From contig NC_088171.1 in NCBI RefSeq assembly GCF_028769735.1, positions 73,611,216-73,675,215 on the forward strand: a DNA stretch of 64,000 nt. Reading direction: 5' to 3'. This document shows, piece by piece, positions 1 to 15,100 of the stretch. The notes under the pieces were generated by a model. It was not told the origin of the DNA and made no database searches. It saw only the letters and a list, made by a program, of their open reading frames with translations. Numbering within the stretch: position 1 is the stretch's first letter; each line of letters opens with the position of its first letter. Position numbers and translations under genes: made by a program. Origin of the DNA: Zonotrichia leucophrys gambelii (lineage: Eukaryota; Chordata; Aves; Passeriformes; Passerellidae).

Positions 1-1016
1 GTCTGGAGACATGGCTTCAGTGATTTCATTCAGCTCATGAAACAGGGATCTCTTTCTACCTTTCCTTATACAATTCTTTATGAGGGCTGTATGGAATTAA
101 AGCAAGGAGAAAAAAAAAAAACCCAACAAAACAGTAGCTCAAACTGAATACATATGAAAAGATTTCAATGCTTTGTATTTAGTGAAGTAAGCTAAATTTA
201 CTCCATATATTCCCACTTCTGATCTATACCTAGCATATTATTTACACTTAAGTGCCCTACCTGCTCCTGTTTAGAATAAAATCTCTGTCATGACTAGTTA
301 ACTAGTTTATCAGGCACTCCATCTTGATTTTTTTTTCCCATGCAGTTACCTTCTTTCTAAGTGTCCATTAACAGGTTCAGAAGTCAGATGTAGAGTCTCT
401 TCTCAGGTTCACTGACTGACTCATCTTCCTCTGCCAGGTTTTGACCCTTGCAGTCCCCATCAAAGCCTCACTCTGGAGATTTCACACAGATATCTTGAGA
501 ACTGAAAACTGCAAAGATCTGTGCTGCAGCTGTGGCTGAAGCAGGAACACTTCCCATGTGATTAAAAATAAGCCAATCAGGATGAGCTGGTGCCAGACTG
601 AAGAATGGTCTTCCTGTGTCCACCCTCCTGACTACATTTTATTGTGACACACAAACTGCTTTTCTACAGACAGCCATGCCACCATTCTCCAGCATCTTCT
701 CTGTTAATTGCAGTTAAGTAAACAGGCCTGAAATTACTACTAATCTTTTCATCAAAACTTTTTTGCATCAGTACACTGACGATAATAATTTTGCCCTGCA
801 CTTACATGCCAGCTTCCAAAGACTTCCTATAAACCTGCCCTCAGACTCAGATAGATTTCTTTAGGTCAGAGGCTTGAAGAAAGCTAAGAGAGATCTAGAC
901 CATTCCACCTGAATTTACAGCTGAGGAGGCTGGATGACATATTTGCTTTTAATCCAATCTCCACTGCCTTCAACCAAGCTCTTTCCTATCTCTTATTTCT
1001 CAAAGCCCAATGCACA

Positions 1017-1075
1017 CATAAAATATAAAATAAATATATTTTTATATAAATAAATAAATATATTTATATTTTATG
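1017..1075. repeat. AT-rich low-complexity tract with 12-bp inverted repeat
   Basis: This stretch is almost entirely A and T (TAAA and TATA-type units). It is bounded by a perfect 12-bp inverted repeat: the left arm at 1017-1028 reads cataaaatataa and the right arm at 1064-1075 reads ttatattttatg. It is probably a simple-sequence tract without function. Confidence 0.7.
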
Positions 1076-4000
1076 AATATAAAAAAATCTCTTTGTTTAC
1101 AGATTAATATAAAAATTAAAAACCCCTATATGTGACAGGGGACTTACAGCCAGTACCACATTATATACACTTATCTTGCTTGCAAATTTCCCAGTTGCTG
1201 TTTTCTATTCTAAAATTCTGAGGAAAGGTCCAATCTTAGAAGCCATAACGCAGGTTTACACAGTCATTTATCAGCAGCCACATACTGGAATGATCTTTGA
1301 AATTTTCTTAAGTACCACTTGTCCATGGCATTTAGCTGCATTGACACAGCATAAGTTTGTATAGGTTTATGAAATCACGACTAAAGGTGCATCCCTTATC
1401 AGTGAATGCTTTTAAGATAGACCCAATTTTCCCTACTATACATCAGTATTATGAAGATTGCAGAATGACCATTTAAGCTGTGCTATAGAACATAAAAATT
1501 TGAGGGACCATAAAGTCCTTATAAGAAGCATAAACAATCTGATATATTTGAATTGAGTACTTATTTTGAAAATATCTCTCATCTTTTACAAGCAGCAATA
1601 TTGGATGGAAATTCAGAAGGACCAGTGAACTCTATTTTTGGAAAATTGTTAGTAGGGGGATCGAAGTAATGTGCAGATAAACATAGAAAAAAATGAATAA
1701 TAGAAGACCCAAGCCATTGTTAACCAATCATCACAAAGGATTATTTTTTAATTAGCAGTATCTAAAAAGAAATCCAATGTTTCACATAGAAAAAGAGAAT
1801 TCATTGAGGAAATGGTAGCTCATCACAACACTCCCCACATTTGGATTTACTTTTCTTCCCTTGCACATAGCTGTTAAGTTTATGTACTGGTGCTAACTAT
1901 AAACTACAAAACCAGGAAAACATAAAGAAGTTATTTCCACATCATTTACAGTCTGCTGGTTTATTGATTTTCTCTACATCCTGTACGTCTCACATTTCAC
2001 TTGAACCATTTGTTTTAGATGTTAAAAGAAAAGCTTTGCAAACAAATTAACTTTACTTAGGCTTTAACGTGTCATTGGCTAGTCAGTACTATATTAATCT
2101 CTGTAATGCTAATGTTTACAAATCACAAGTATGGGGCCAAATCTTGATTGCCCTCTTCACACCATCAGTTACCCTGATTTTAATGGCACCATTAACATTA
2201 GTACAGCTAGCAAGATCTGGTTTCTTACAGCTGTCAGCATGTCTTTCCAAATAAAAGTCCTGTAATTCTTCCATTTACAAAAGCAGAGATTTTATAAACT
2301 GCAGTCACAATATTTAGCTTATGTCCTTCTTTCACTGAGCCAGGCATTTTGAGAGATTCATAAATTTCTTATTATGCACATTTTAAGTGTTAGTAGTTTA
2401 ATCAGAGTGTTCTAGAAAAACAGCAGGCATTTTTCTTGTCTGAGCAAGCTCACATCTCAAGAGTCATATTCTTTTAATCTGATTTTACTTTTGCAAGTGT
2501 CAAATTAGTCAATTCATCAACAGTTACACAGCAGACCCCTGTCAGGTATAGATGCCAGGAAATCACACAGTGCTTTTCATCTGGGGACTTGCCTTGCAGG
2601 CTTGCTGTGTTAATCCTTCCTGGGGCTGTGCAGTGAAATACATACATACACAATTTGGGGTTTAATTTAATGTTCACTCTTTACTCCATAGCAGCATGCA
2701 GAACTAACTACCCTGAGAGCCTGAGATAGGAGAGAACTGTCACTGCCCCAAATCAGGAAAAAAAAAATGGGATGAAAAAAGAATTTTCTGCTTAATATGT
2801 CTCTCTATCAGAATGTGTTGTCCACTGCAGAGAAAAGAGATTCACACCTGTCTCCTCCTTTGCTATCTTTGCCTGATATGGGGAAATAAAAGAGAATGTC
2901 GCATTGCAAACTGTGTGTATAAAAATTGTTATGCTTCCAGTTGCTAATGCCACAATGAAACAGCAGCTTCAGCTCTGAGTTCTAGAAACTTGAACCCATA
3001 AGTGTGCATCAAATGGCAATATTGGTCACCCTGCTCTGAGGCAGAATTAGAGCCTCTTGTGACAATCTTCTTCTTGTGAAATACAATGACCCGGTGCACC
3101 CATGTTCCGTATGGCAGGATTTCCAAAAGAAGACAAATTAAAACATTATTTTCTTGATTTGAGTGTTAGCTACCTTTCTTACTTTATATGATTTCACCCA
3201 GCTTTCTCTCTGCTCAAAAGTAAATTTGGGATTTTTTGAGAGTAAAAAGTGATATTACTTTGATATGTTTTTCTTGGCAAGTATGACTGTAATAAAAATA
3301 AACCTTTAACAATATTAGAAGCATCATTGTGAAGAAAATGTAACAAATGCTCTCTAAAAGACATTTGTGCAGTTCATAATAAATATGAGACCAAAAGTAA
3401 TTACATTAGATACACAGTGAAACATTTTAGAGCAATATTTTTAGCATTTTTCACCTACATTGATATTATAATAATATTACTTCTACATTATACACAAAGA
3501 AAGGTCATAATATGTGCTTACATTCTTCATTAAATGCCCATATGTATTGTAGAAAAATGGTTTTTCAAAAGTACTTTTAAGGTTTAGAGTAAAGGAGAAA
3601 TGTCACAAGGAAACTTTCCCAGATGCCAGTAGTCATTGCAGCAGGATTTGCTGAACTTAATTACCTAAAATTCAGCCCTGGTTTGCTGAAAGATGTGTTG
3701 CATTGGAACACAGTTAATTAGCGCAGAAAAGCTCAAGGGTCTTTACACCAATTTATATCACATGGGTAATGAAAAACACAGGAATAAAAGACTCAGGTTA
3801 CTGTCTACACTCCTGTGCAATCACAGACAATTAAATCATAGATTCTTAAACTAAACTGCAGCGAGTACCTCCTTTCAATTTATTGGTGAATCACTGGCAC
3901 TTTCTCTTCAGATGTGATTTTCAAGGTGTATTTGCACCCTTTCAATCTTCTGAGGGGTCTCTACATTTATTGAGTAACTTTAGTCATGGACTGTTTATAT

Positions 4001-4706
4001 ACATTTGCTTTTAAGTCAGTGCTGCCCTTTAAGCTTCAAAAGCTCTTTTCTTTCTAGTGCTTTTCTCTCAGTGCACAGAAATAAATCATATCCACTGTCA
4101 GTTTTTTGTTGTCTATGATAAACAAGCAAGGTTCTTTTAAGCCTGTCCCAAGGGATGGACATTCCATTCTCTTCTCATTTTAGTGGACACTTTCTTCATC
4201 AATTCTAGTCTGAAACTGTTATCTCTTGAAGGGAGGCGGACAGAATTTTAAACAATCTTACAGAGATCGGATCAGTGCTTTGTACAACACATTCAAAACT
4301 CTCCTTTCTCTGCAGAACTGCCTCTCCAAAATGCCTATGAACTGTGTTCACCTTTAGGATGTCATATCACATGGATAACTGGAAAACATTCAAATATTGA
4401 CTACCAAGCATTGCAGTTTCCTCTCTCCTTCATTTCGACCCTGTTAAGTGCTATGGTATAAGAGATGTTCTTTTCATTAGTCCCTGAATGGGTGACTGTA
4501 CTTTGAATGATTACTTTTTTCCCATTTTTATCACTTCATTTCTCAAAGTTCTACACCTCATTGGAATATTCCAGTTCTACCTTTATGGTTACAATGGTTT
4601 TCAGGTTTTGCTATGAGCAAATTTTGTTAGCACACATCTACCTTATTTTCAGTCTGAGAGTACTATCCCTGTACTTGTGTGAGATTTTAAGATTTTAATC
4701 CCTTAC

Positions 4707-4725
4707 TATATATATATATATATAT
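4707..4725. repeat. (TA)n microsatellite
   Basis: About nine uninterrupted TA units are seen directly in the sequence. This is a short dinucleotide repeat and likely polymorphic in length. Confidence 0.85.
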
Positions 4726-7700
4726 GTTTTCATTTGCTATTTCTCCTTTTGCAGAATAATTTACTCTGTTTCAACTTTAAGCACATTAATTGCACTTTAA
4801 TTTGTCTATGTATTTTTTACATATTGCTTTTTGTTTTGTTCCTCTGTTCATCATAACTTACACGACTGAAGAAGAGGTTTAATTCAGTTATGAGTCATAA
4901 AGCTGTTTCCTTGACTGCAATTTCTCAGCAAGGTGGCCTTTTCCTCCTTCTCCCGAGTTTACTGTAATTTTATAAATAACCTTTTCATATTTCTTTAACT
5001 TTCTTTGGAAAAGGCAACCCAACATAACTGCATTATCTCTGACTTTAAAAACTAACAGATCAGATCAGCATCTTGATGAGGGTCAGTACATGCATCTATT
5101 TATGCTGTAACAGTTCTGAAGACTCAATTAACCCTTGAGTTCACAGCAACACAGATCCTTCAAGAAGGAAACTCTGCAACCCCACTAAGACAAGGACAGA
5201 AAGGGTCTGCGACAGAAGGAACCGGTGATCAAAATTGTAATTATCTAGGTAAACATGCAATCATAATTTCATGGCCTGTTGTGATGATAAGCTGTAAACA
5301 GGTCCCCTTTGAAGCTAAAAGCATCAGAAGATGCAGCTCCTCATTGAGATGTGCTGAGGGTTTTGCAGGTTTTTTCATGCATTTCCAAGCAAGAAAAGTA
5401 GAGCTGTTGCTTTCCGTTAAAAAGATTACTTGTGATCGCCCGGGACCACTTATTTTTTGAAAATTGCTGGTGTTAGCAGCAGGAAATGAAGGTGGAAAAC
5501 TGCAGTGAGCAGAAGTACATGCACATGCAGGCAGGCACTGCTCCCATGCCAAGGCTCAAGGAGCCATCCAGGATCAGGCTACAATGCAGCCTCACTCAAA
5601 CACATGAGTTTTGATCAAAACACGAACACAAAAATGCAAATTACACAACTCAGCAAGGATCGCAGTGCTGGACCAGTATCTTAATGTGACAGACATCCCT
5701 TATATGGGCTTCAATTTGTCTGGAACTGAAAGATTAGGTTTGTGAAACTTTGAAGCTTCCCTTGACTTAAAGGGCTCTATCCTATTCATTAGGCAATAGG
5801 AATGCATTTTATAATTCCTGGAAAATGTGCATGCATTTGCATAGGTCGTTCCCAATGTATTTTTCACCTCAGCTGATAGTCTGCTTCTTGCAGATGAGAT
5901 CATTGCTTCATGTGTGTGTCCAGCATCTTTTTTTCCAGAGGTTAGCTTCTACCTTCTTCAAAAGCTATGGAACAAAACCAGGTTCTCTGGACATGTCAAT
6001 AAGGAAGGTTTATTCAGGAATGTGGAATGTCTAACATGGGGAATTTGCTTTACTAACAGTGAGATTCCTACTCCAGCTAACTCCAGGGTTAAAATTCATC
6101 GTCCATGTTGAGAGCCGAGCTTTCCAGCCAATTTATATCAAAGTATATATGGTATTGATTTTGCCCAAATGGTTTATCCTGTCTCTGTGTTCTGGAAATT
6201 CATGCTGTTTCTCTCCCCTTGTTCCCAAATTAAGCCTTCAAAATAACCTCTCCTATCATTCTACTTTCTGCTTCCCTTAAACTTTTGGGGGCATCAAAAA
6301 TAGAAGCTGCAATTTATAATGGGCATTCAGCCAGAGTGCTTTGTCAATCAGCTCTTCTAGAGAGCTACAGAGTCTGTGATGCTTCAGCATGGGATAGATT
6401 CTGGTGGGTTCATAGTTCGGTACCAGTGTGCATTCTCTCCTGCCTCATGGTGGGTAGGATGAGGCATGGGAGACAGGAGAAAGGGCTTTAGTGAGAAATC
6501 CTTCTGTCATGGGTAGTCCTCCTTTGGAGATTAAACAGATTTCTCCATCAGGTAGAGAGGATACCTGTGTGACTCTGCACTGCCTCTTTGCACATCTTCT
6601 AGCAGCATGGCTTCGGTAGCCGCAGAAATCACAGTCTGGCAAGCTGTCTCAGCACGCCTCAAACCCCTCCTAGTGGGGTTGATTTTATTTCTTTCTGTGA
6701 AGAACTTTACCGTACCCTGCGCATCATCAAGATATCAAAAGACACCAGTTCCCACGAAACATGTTGTTCCTTTCCTATTCTTTATTTCAAGTTCTGATTT
6801 GTTCCCTGTTTATCGTTGTTAATTATCACTCACTTTGGCAATGATCATTTTGGCTTGAAAATATTGTCTTGAAAAGAGCAGTATGATACTCTGATTTAAG
6901 GGCCCTGTTAGCAACATTAACATTGCTAGTTTAGATGAGTAATACAAAAATCATCTTTAAAGAACTATATCTCTTCTGTCTTCTAATGGAAAGGCCAAAT
7001 ATTAAAGGAGAAGAATGTGTCAGAACAAATAGACTACCTTTTTTGGAGATTTATTATGGTATATATGTCAATGGGCTATATTAATTCCATAAATGTTAGA
7101 CATTAATGTTGATTTGTAATATCTGATGCGTCAGTAACTAGAATAAGAATTAAAAATATAATGAAAACAACAAATAATTTAATTATTGGAATTTTTGCAG
7201 ATACTTTCTTCACTTCCTAAAGTCTTGTGCCACTTTCCTTAACCAGAAGAAATATATGTAGATTGTACATATTATTTTATATCAACTGTGTTCTTCAAAT
7301 GAATCCAAAGGCTAACAAGAGGAACACTACATTTTCTCCTGATCAGGGAGAGAAAATATGTATTTTAGCTTGTTATTCAATGCCAATATTTGGTTGTTTG
7401 GGTTCTTTTCTTAGTACAAAGATCTTTTAACATATAAAAATTTTCAAAAATAGGATGAAATACTTACTCTGCTGAAGAAACTATAACAGAGCTATTGTTT
7501 GTAGATCTTCTCTCTCTACAGTTGCCATTTTTTGGCTCACACTCTTGTCTCTCTAGTTCCTTTATTAATTCTTTCCTCCCCCTGCTTGTCTTTGAGGGCA
7601 GAGCCTGGGGGCAGAGAAGACATTGATCAGACTGAGAATCCCATGACCTTGTACTTGCGTCCTGTTGTTCCAAAGCCATGGAGCTCTTTGTGGAGAGTTC

Positions 7701-8396
7701 ATTCGCTTCCATACCATTTCTTTCACTCTTCTATTGTGCCCCATTTCCAAATTATGCAAGAATAAATCCTCTGCTTGCCCCTTTGTTACTATCCTACCTC
7801 TTTGTGTCAAATTACTCCTTCCACTGTGAGCAGCCTTAGAAGATTGATATATACCCAAAAGTCTGTTCTGATTAATACAGATTTGGCATACCTTTTTTTT
7901 TTTCCACAGAAGACAAATTACACTATCTTTTCTGGTTTTTTGAGAAAGGTGCATGCAAAACTTTGCAAAATATAGCATGTAATAGGTTAATAAGGCAGTT
8001 CTTAAATTTTTGAAAATTGCATACCACAGAAAGCGAAACAGATGAATGCTTTCAATATTCAGGAAGACTTTTCAATTCAGCCCTAAACTGTATCCATTGT
8101 CTACAGGTTATCACAATCTTTTCTTTAGAGTTCCACAGCACAGAAGCAATGTCTGTGGGTGAGACAACAGTGAGTATACTGCACAGCTTGTGACTTAAGT
8201 AATTCCATAATAATGGCAAAATAAGAGAAGCAGTTCTTTTGACATCTGTAGCACTGAAATCTTCCAAATAGTACAGTGTATTCTCTTATTTTTTTCTCCT
8301 ATTCAGACAACCTGTAAACTTCTGCAAACATAGCAGAAGGAAGGCTTTCTTATAAAGATGAAACAAGTTTCCCTCCTGAGCCTATATCCAGCAGGC

Positions 8397-8424
8397 TTTT
8401 TTTTTTTTGCTTTTTTTTTTTTTT
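8397..8424. repeat. Poly-T tract
   Basis: Two T runs of 12 and 14 bases are separated by a single GC dinucleotide. It could be a decayed poly-A tail of a minus-strand insertion, but no recognisable element is attached, so it is listed as low-complexity sequence only. Confidence 0.7.
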
Positions 8425-9088
8425 AATTTACTGGAAGAACCAGTGTATGATTGAAATGGGAGGAACAGGTGAAAACTGCAATACCGTTTCCTATGAATAT
8501 AAGAGCTATCAGATGGAAACTGTACTCACATCAGTCTTTTGCAGTAAGAAGGAAAAAGCAGAAGCTTTCTTCTGTGCCCAAAATTCCAGATGAAAAGAAT
8601 TGCTTTGTCACACCATCACTCCTATTCCCGTGTACTCCATATTTTTAAGAGGGTCTGCAGCAGGTGTCCACACTGCTTGAAAGGCAAGGATCATTTTTAG
8701 TGTAATTTAGAGATACTTGAACTGTTTTAATCTAATCTTTTACAAATAACTGCTATATCAGTAATTTTGAAAAGGTAAAAAATATAGGAATAATTCAATT
8801 TAAGCACATTCTGGCACCATGCACCAAAAAAATCCATGCTCCCCACCCTGCCCTGCCCATTTCTCCCAAGCTCCATGGAAGTCACCTCTCAGATTAAGCA
8901 TAACTCAGTTATAGTAAACTTATTGATTCTCATATCAGTCTTTCAAGCTCAGTCCTCTCTTATTTTACAGCAAAGTCTTTTACACTGTAAAATTATATTA
9001 TGTTTCAGAACAAAATCTTTATCCCTATTTCTGAAAACTTTTTTTTATAGAAATGGAAACAGCTGTCTTTCTTTTTTTTCTTCTATTC

Positions 9089-9105
9089 TTTTTTTTTTTT
9101 TTTTT
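9089..9105. repeat. Poly-T run
   Basis: A run of 17 T residues lies inside a wider pyrimidine-rich stretch (about 9066-9105). No element boundary is visible on either side. Confidence 0.75.
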
Positions 9106-12100
9106 GTTATTCCAATTTTGCATCGTGTAAGTCGGTGCCAAGGTAAGGAAGCAATCTTTTCTGTATGTTCTCAAATGCTATTCCCTACAGCTCTCTTGTG
9201 TGCTCAGAATGTGGAGCACAGCCCACGATATGATCACAAATTTTCAGCTGTGTGTAGTTTCCTCTTCTTTAAGGTGTGACTGACCCATGCTAGGGATTCG
9301 TGTGGGAGTGCCACGCTAATCCAGGCATTCAGACAGCTAGAGACAGTGTTGTTTGCAGCTATGGTCTTCAGAGAGTTTTCAGAACCAGAAATACACAGAA
9401 CAGCATACTTTCTCATGCCAATTTGAACATTCACAGTTTCATTTTTATGTGTGACTTAATTTTTTTATCTGCTATATCCCAGCCAATGATGACCTGGTTT
9501 AGACCTCAAAATTTTGTCCTCAAAACAACTCATAATGCATTATGTATTTTGTATAATTACCACTAAAACAAGTGTCACAAATGTTCATACTTCAATGAAA
9601 TTTTTTTTAGATTTTTTTTTTCTGGATTCTTTCTAAATTTTTCAGAGGAGCTGGAAACAGTATATAAAGCTATTACCATCTGGACACCTTTTACATAATC
9701 CATCAATGCATGATTTTAGCATGGCTGTTTTTAAGTAATTACATTGATTCTGCCAGTGGGAAAAAGAAACAAGAAAAAAAATTTTTTTTAAACAACATAA
9801 GGGCTGTACCAGAGAATAATTTATCATCAAAGTAAACCTCCATAAAATATGGAAAGGAATTTCATTTAACAGTGGCTTGAATGCAAGGGAATCAAGGTTC
9901 GGTCTCAATATTTTACACTGTTTTTTGTAGAAATCTCAGAGGTGTTCTGACTTTCTCAACCTTCTCCTTTCACCTCAGTATTGTGAGACTGAATAGCTCA
10001 AAGACTGTGAGGCACTCAGGTACTACTCAGAGAATGAAGTGTAAGAGAATTGAGAAAGCATTCTTTACAGGACAAGGAATAAGAACCACAAATCACTACA
10101 ATGCACAAATCCTCAGTAATGTTTTTTTTTTCTTTTCAACCCAGAATTATTTGAGCAGAAGGAGTACGTGAGAAATACATATAAATTGGGCAAGAAAACA
10201 TATTGCCTTTGAAAACCTACTCCTCGTCCTGCACTTTGGATTCAGTATCTGAGTCCAGGTGTTTTTGGACTCAAACTTTCATTCCTGAATAGTGTTAGGA
10301 GGCTAAAAAGTCAATGAAACCTACTGAGAAAAGAGGGATTTTCCATACCATTCTCTATCTTTACCCTGCAAATTAAGCATTACTTCTCACTAAAAACTAT
10401 CTGCCAACCAAATATCCAGGACTACTGTTAGGACCAACTTATTTCTGTTATTCATACATGAAATATCATGTAATGTTAGTATCCAAACTCCAGATCTTAG
10501 ATTGCGTAATGAACATGTTCTTTTTATATAAATATAACTTTCTTACCTGATGAAATACATTGATTGTTTAAAAACAACTTCGGTGTTGAAATTCTAGCAT
10601 CAGTTTGGAGCAGATGTCACCATCTGGCTGCCTTCACAAGAGTCTCTATGAGACCATTTAAGTCTCCTGACTGGCTTCTACACAGAAAGTAATTAGAGTG
10701 AAGCACAAGGGATAGGATCCAACTGTGTTAAAATTAAGGTGTTTTCCTTCATTAAACTGAGAAAAGATGATAAAAAAAGGATGAACAAATGAGCAGACAA
10801 TTTCAATTTGAGGAACACTTCATTTTATTTCTCTTCACTAAATAGCAAAAAAAAAAAAAAAGATTTATTTCCTTTGGCCAGTTTCTATATTTTTCCTTTT
10901 TTTTTTCTTTTTAATACACTACTACTAACTCTCTTTCAGTCCCTGATTTTTTTCTCTATTATCTTGTCAGTTGATGTCATATCCCTTCCAATTAATTAAT
11001 TGATTTATTTGTTAACTAACATTTCCTAGGATATAGGTCAGCTTATTTTCCACTTCCTTGATTATTTGGACTGTGCTGCTGTGTGATAAGTATTATAAAA
11101 TGCCAGCATATTCAGGCACTTTAATGATTAAACTGATGTAAAAAATACCTAAATCCAAAAAGAAAATTTAGAAATTGCGGCTACCGGTATAAATAAATCT
11201 TGAAAAGCCAAAGGTCTCTTCAATTTTTCAATGAAGAAGGAATATTGAATTTGAATTTTTAAAAGAAATCAATTTAAGGTTTTGGGCACAGATAACATCA
11301 CTATGACCATATATTAAATGAAAAAGTTATCCACTGGATTTTATAACCTGAGAATACAGTACACAGGTACATATGAAATTACATGTAGACATTTCTAGAG
11401 ACCCACCAAAACGTACATACACAAAAATATTTATTTTCTTAAATAACTGTTATGGGATTTTTAATACAAATGTCTGAACAACCTTACATACTATTGATTT
11501 TCCTAAAAATCCATTAGAGCAAGGAAGTATCACCAGCTGTCTTGGTTAATTTCTTCCTCAGTAATGTTTTATTATTTACTTTACCTTAGTCTAGAAAACA
11601 GGGTAGGAATTTTCACACTATCTTGTGCAAGGGTCCAGTATTTTAATTATGCAAGACGGATTTTCAAACTCATGATTTTCCTCAGAACAGCTCTGTCAGC
11701 TGTAATGGTGTTTCTGTGTTTCTTTACTTATTTATATGTTTTCTGATTATCAGATAAAATTTCCTCAATTTTTTCTTCACTTTAATACAAATGGAGGTGT
11801 AATGCATTTTTAACTTGCTGCTTTTTTGTTTTTAATTCTTGGAAGCATTCTACCCAGTTCTATAAAATTGCACTGTTTGCAGTTAATAATGCTTAAAAAG
11901 CTAGAAGAGACAGTAATCATAAACTTTCTTGAAAATGTAGGATTAAAAAAGTGTGTTTACTCTGGAGGATACCGAATTCTTGGGAAATAATTTTGTGAAG
12001 CCAAACCAAATGGCTTTGGCCCTTCACCTTCATTTGGAGCTTGCAGGAGTCTGAGCAAATCACAAATACCATACTGGCTAGACTAATACAGCAGCAGAAA

Positions 12101-15100
12101 TTAACAGTATTTTCTGCCATTGACTACAAATGCAGTGCAGCTGATGCATAATTGTATATATGCATATGTACAGGACCAGTGACTTACAGATACTGTAAAA
12201 TAAATACTTTTCAACATACGTTCATCACGTGTGAATGTGACATGTTTGAACACATTGCAGGCATATTTTTTCCTGGCTTGTTGTTGCAGTATCTCTGATT
12301 TTGAGTAAGAAGGCTGGAGAAGAAAATACAGACTGGTTTTTAAAATTCTATTTTAACTTAACCCAGTTATCCAGTGTTTCATAATATTCTATTGATGTTC
12401 AGGCCTTTGATCACTGATCTGAGCACAATCAACAGTCACAAAGTCAAAGCCAGAAGACAGGGATGATAGAAATAGTTAACAGAACTGTTGCTGAAACATT
12501 AGTAAATGAATATTTCAGGACAGAATATTAATGAAGTTTGGATGGTGGTGTCAGAAGAATTGTACATCACTGGACAAACACAACCAATGTGCTGAAGGCA
12601 GTGTAAACACTAATTCACAGCAAACAAGAAGATGATAAAGTTATCACAGACACTTGCATTGCTAATAACCGTATGTCAATGATTATCATGCTTTGTGGTC
12701 CAGATTTCATACATTTTATTTGTTAATTGGCAAATAGCTATTGAATTAGAATTCAAAGTACAGGTGGAAAACAAAGCTGGAGATTCTCTTACTAAGAAAA
12801 CTAAGAAAGCCTACATTTTTTAGCTATGAAGACAATAGAAGAAAAAATAACTAAAAAAAGGATTTCCCACTCTTTTTTTAACACATTTGGGAATGACCGT
12901 AAACAAAACAGAGCTGATGCCACCAGTGCAACAACAAAAGAAAAGGAAAATCTGTCAGTTGTGCTTGCAGAGATGGATCAGCACATTTAACATGAGATAG
13001 CACTTCTGGTAACACAATAACCATGAAAACTGTCTCTGGGACATTATCCTGCTATGGTATAAGGTGTCTACAATGCTAACCATTATATCTGAGCTTCGTG
13101 CCAATCACAAAGAATTTTAAAAAATAACATTATAATCACTCTGGATTATGTTGATTTTCAACCATCTGGACTTAGAATGTCTTGCTCAGATGGAGTTGAC
13201 ATTATTTTTTAATCAACACAGAGCAGGCTTTTGAAATAAGAGACTTCTGTCAGTGACATAGTGTTATTTTCATCTTCTTGAAACACAAACAGTATTGCTG
13301 ATTTATTTCAATCATTGACCGTAATCCCCAAAGTAGTGGAGGTAGATGCACTCATTATTTTTGTGATCACAATCAATAGTAGGCGCACATCTATCCACCT
13401 TCAAAAGAAACAGGATTTCTCTGGTCTGGAGATGAAGTAATTTTCAAATTAGATCAATTTTTTCTTATTGCCTCAATCTGTTCCTATTCTTCTACTTTCT
13501 AATATCAGCTACTGTAACTAGTCTTAAAAAAAAAAAAAAAGGGAAAAGTCGCTTTCACATTTGTTTATACTCACAATAGAAACAACAAAAACACCCAAGC
13601 AACATATGCTGAACGGTATGATCAGAATAGCTACATACTTTTCTATGTTGTGAGAGACACAATGGCAAAAAGTGGTATTCTTTGTCCATAAGTTACATTT
13701 CAAAACATGCTTATTCTCTATTTATTACTTTCTTTGATAATAAAGATTTGTCTGGTTGGTAACGGTAAATAGTCCATACGATTTATTGTCTAAATTATTT
13801 TGTCTGTGTATTAATTTAAGAAACATATAACATCTACCATATTTTATAAATGAACATTCATAAGAATAAATTTATTTATGCTTTCTAACATTTTCTTTTG
13901 CTTATTCTTATTTTTATTTCTCACAAATCTTACTACATTAATTGTATACTGGTTACCCCAGCATTCCCTGAGCCCCAATGAATTCTCAGTGTGGAAGTGC
14001 ACTTGAAAATGAATGATGAGGTTCAAAAAGAGCCACTAACTTAAAAATTTTTATTTGTCAATTTATGCTTAGACAATTAGCATACCAAAAATAGGAATGG
14101 GAATATTATGTTCTGATAATATTGAGTCATCCCACTTCTGTATTAATTTTATGAGTTTCATGTAGCCACTAGTGTTAGGACTTTTATTTTAAGAGATAAG
14201 CCAGAATTTCAGCACAATTATAAATATTATATACATAGAATTTCAAATTATATTGGTGCATACATCTTACTCAGGAAAACTAATACTTTCAGAATATAGG
14301 GTTTTAAGGAAAAAATCAGCCCAATTTTGAATTACCGACAATATTCTCCCTTTATCTTCTTCCTTTTAAACAGACACCAAGCAGTCATATATGACATACA
14401 AGGTTGCAAAAGCCCAAAAATTTTTAGTTTCCAACCTATGAAATAAAAAAAGAAAAAATACTTGAAGGTAAGCATTCTCAAAATAGAAATAAATTTTTTT
14501 CTCATACATCACACTAAACTTCCATAATTTTATTGCCAAGTGTACACTTCTTGTAATTCTACCAACATTAATATTAGAACTTTGAATTTTTTTCCAGAAG
14601 ATGAATATGCTCTTACTTTAATAGTCAGCATCTTTAATCAATATAATGTTTGCAGAGGTTCCATCTATAATTTATTCTTGCTAAACATTCTACAATATGT
14701 AATACAAGGCAGCATTTAAGTCATTGTGTGGGACATTCAGCAACACACACTCACAGGCAAATATCCACAAAGTTCTCTCCTAATTTGCATTTAAATTCCA
14801 CTTCTTATTCAGGGTTAAATAAATTCTGAACTGGGAAGGTGATCTTCAAATCTTTTTTATCAGTTGACCCACACATATTTGAAATAAACTTGTACTTCAT
14901 CAGCATCTCTTACAAAACATAGTAGCGTCACTCGTTCCACTACTGAACCAGAACATGCTCATCATGTAAGGATGAACCTGCAGCAAAGCTACTTTATGGA
15001 ACAAAACTGAAGTAAAACCTGGAGTCTGATTATGGTAAAGAAGGACTAGATTTCAAAGAATTAAAAATAAACACATGCCATCAGTATCTGGGCATTTTAG

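Noticed and set aside
8836..9279. 147-codon plus-strand frame
   Set aside because: Its composition is dominated by Phe, Leu and Ser from T-rich DNA, including a 17-T run. No signal or domain pattern is convincing.
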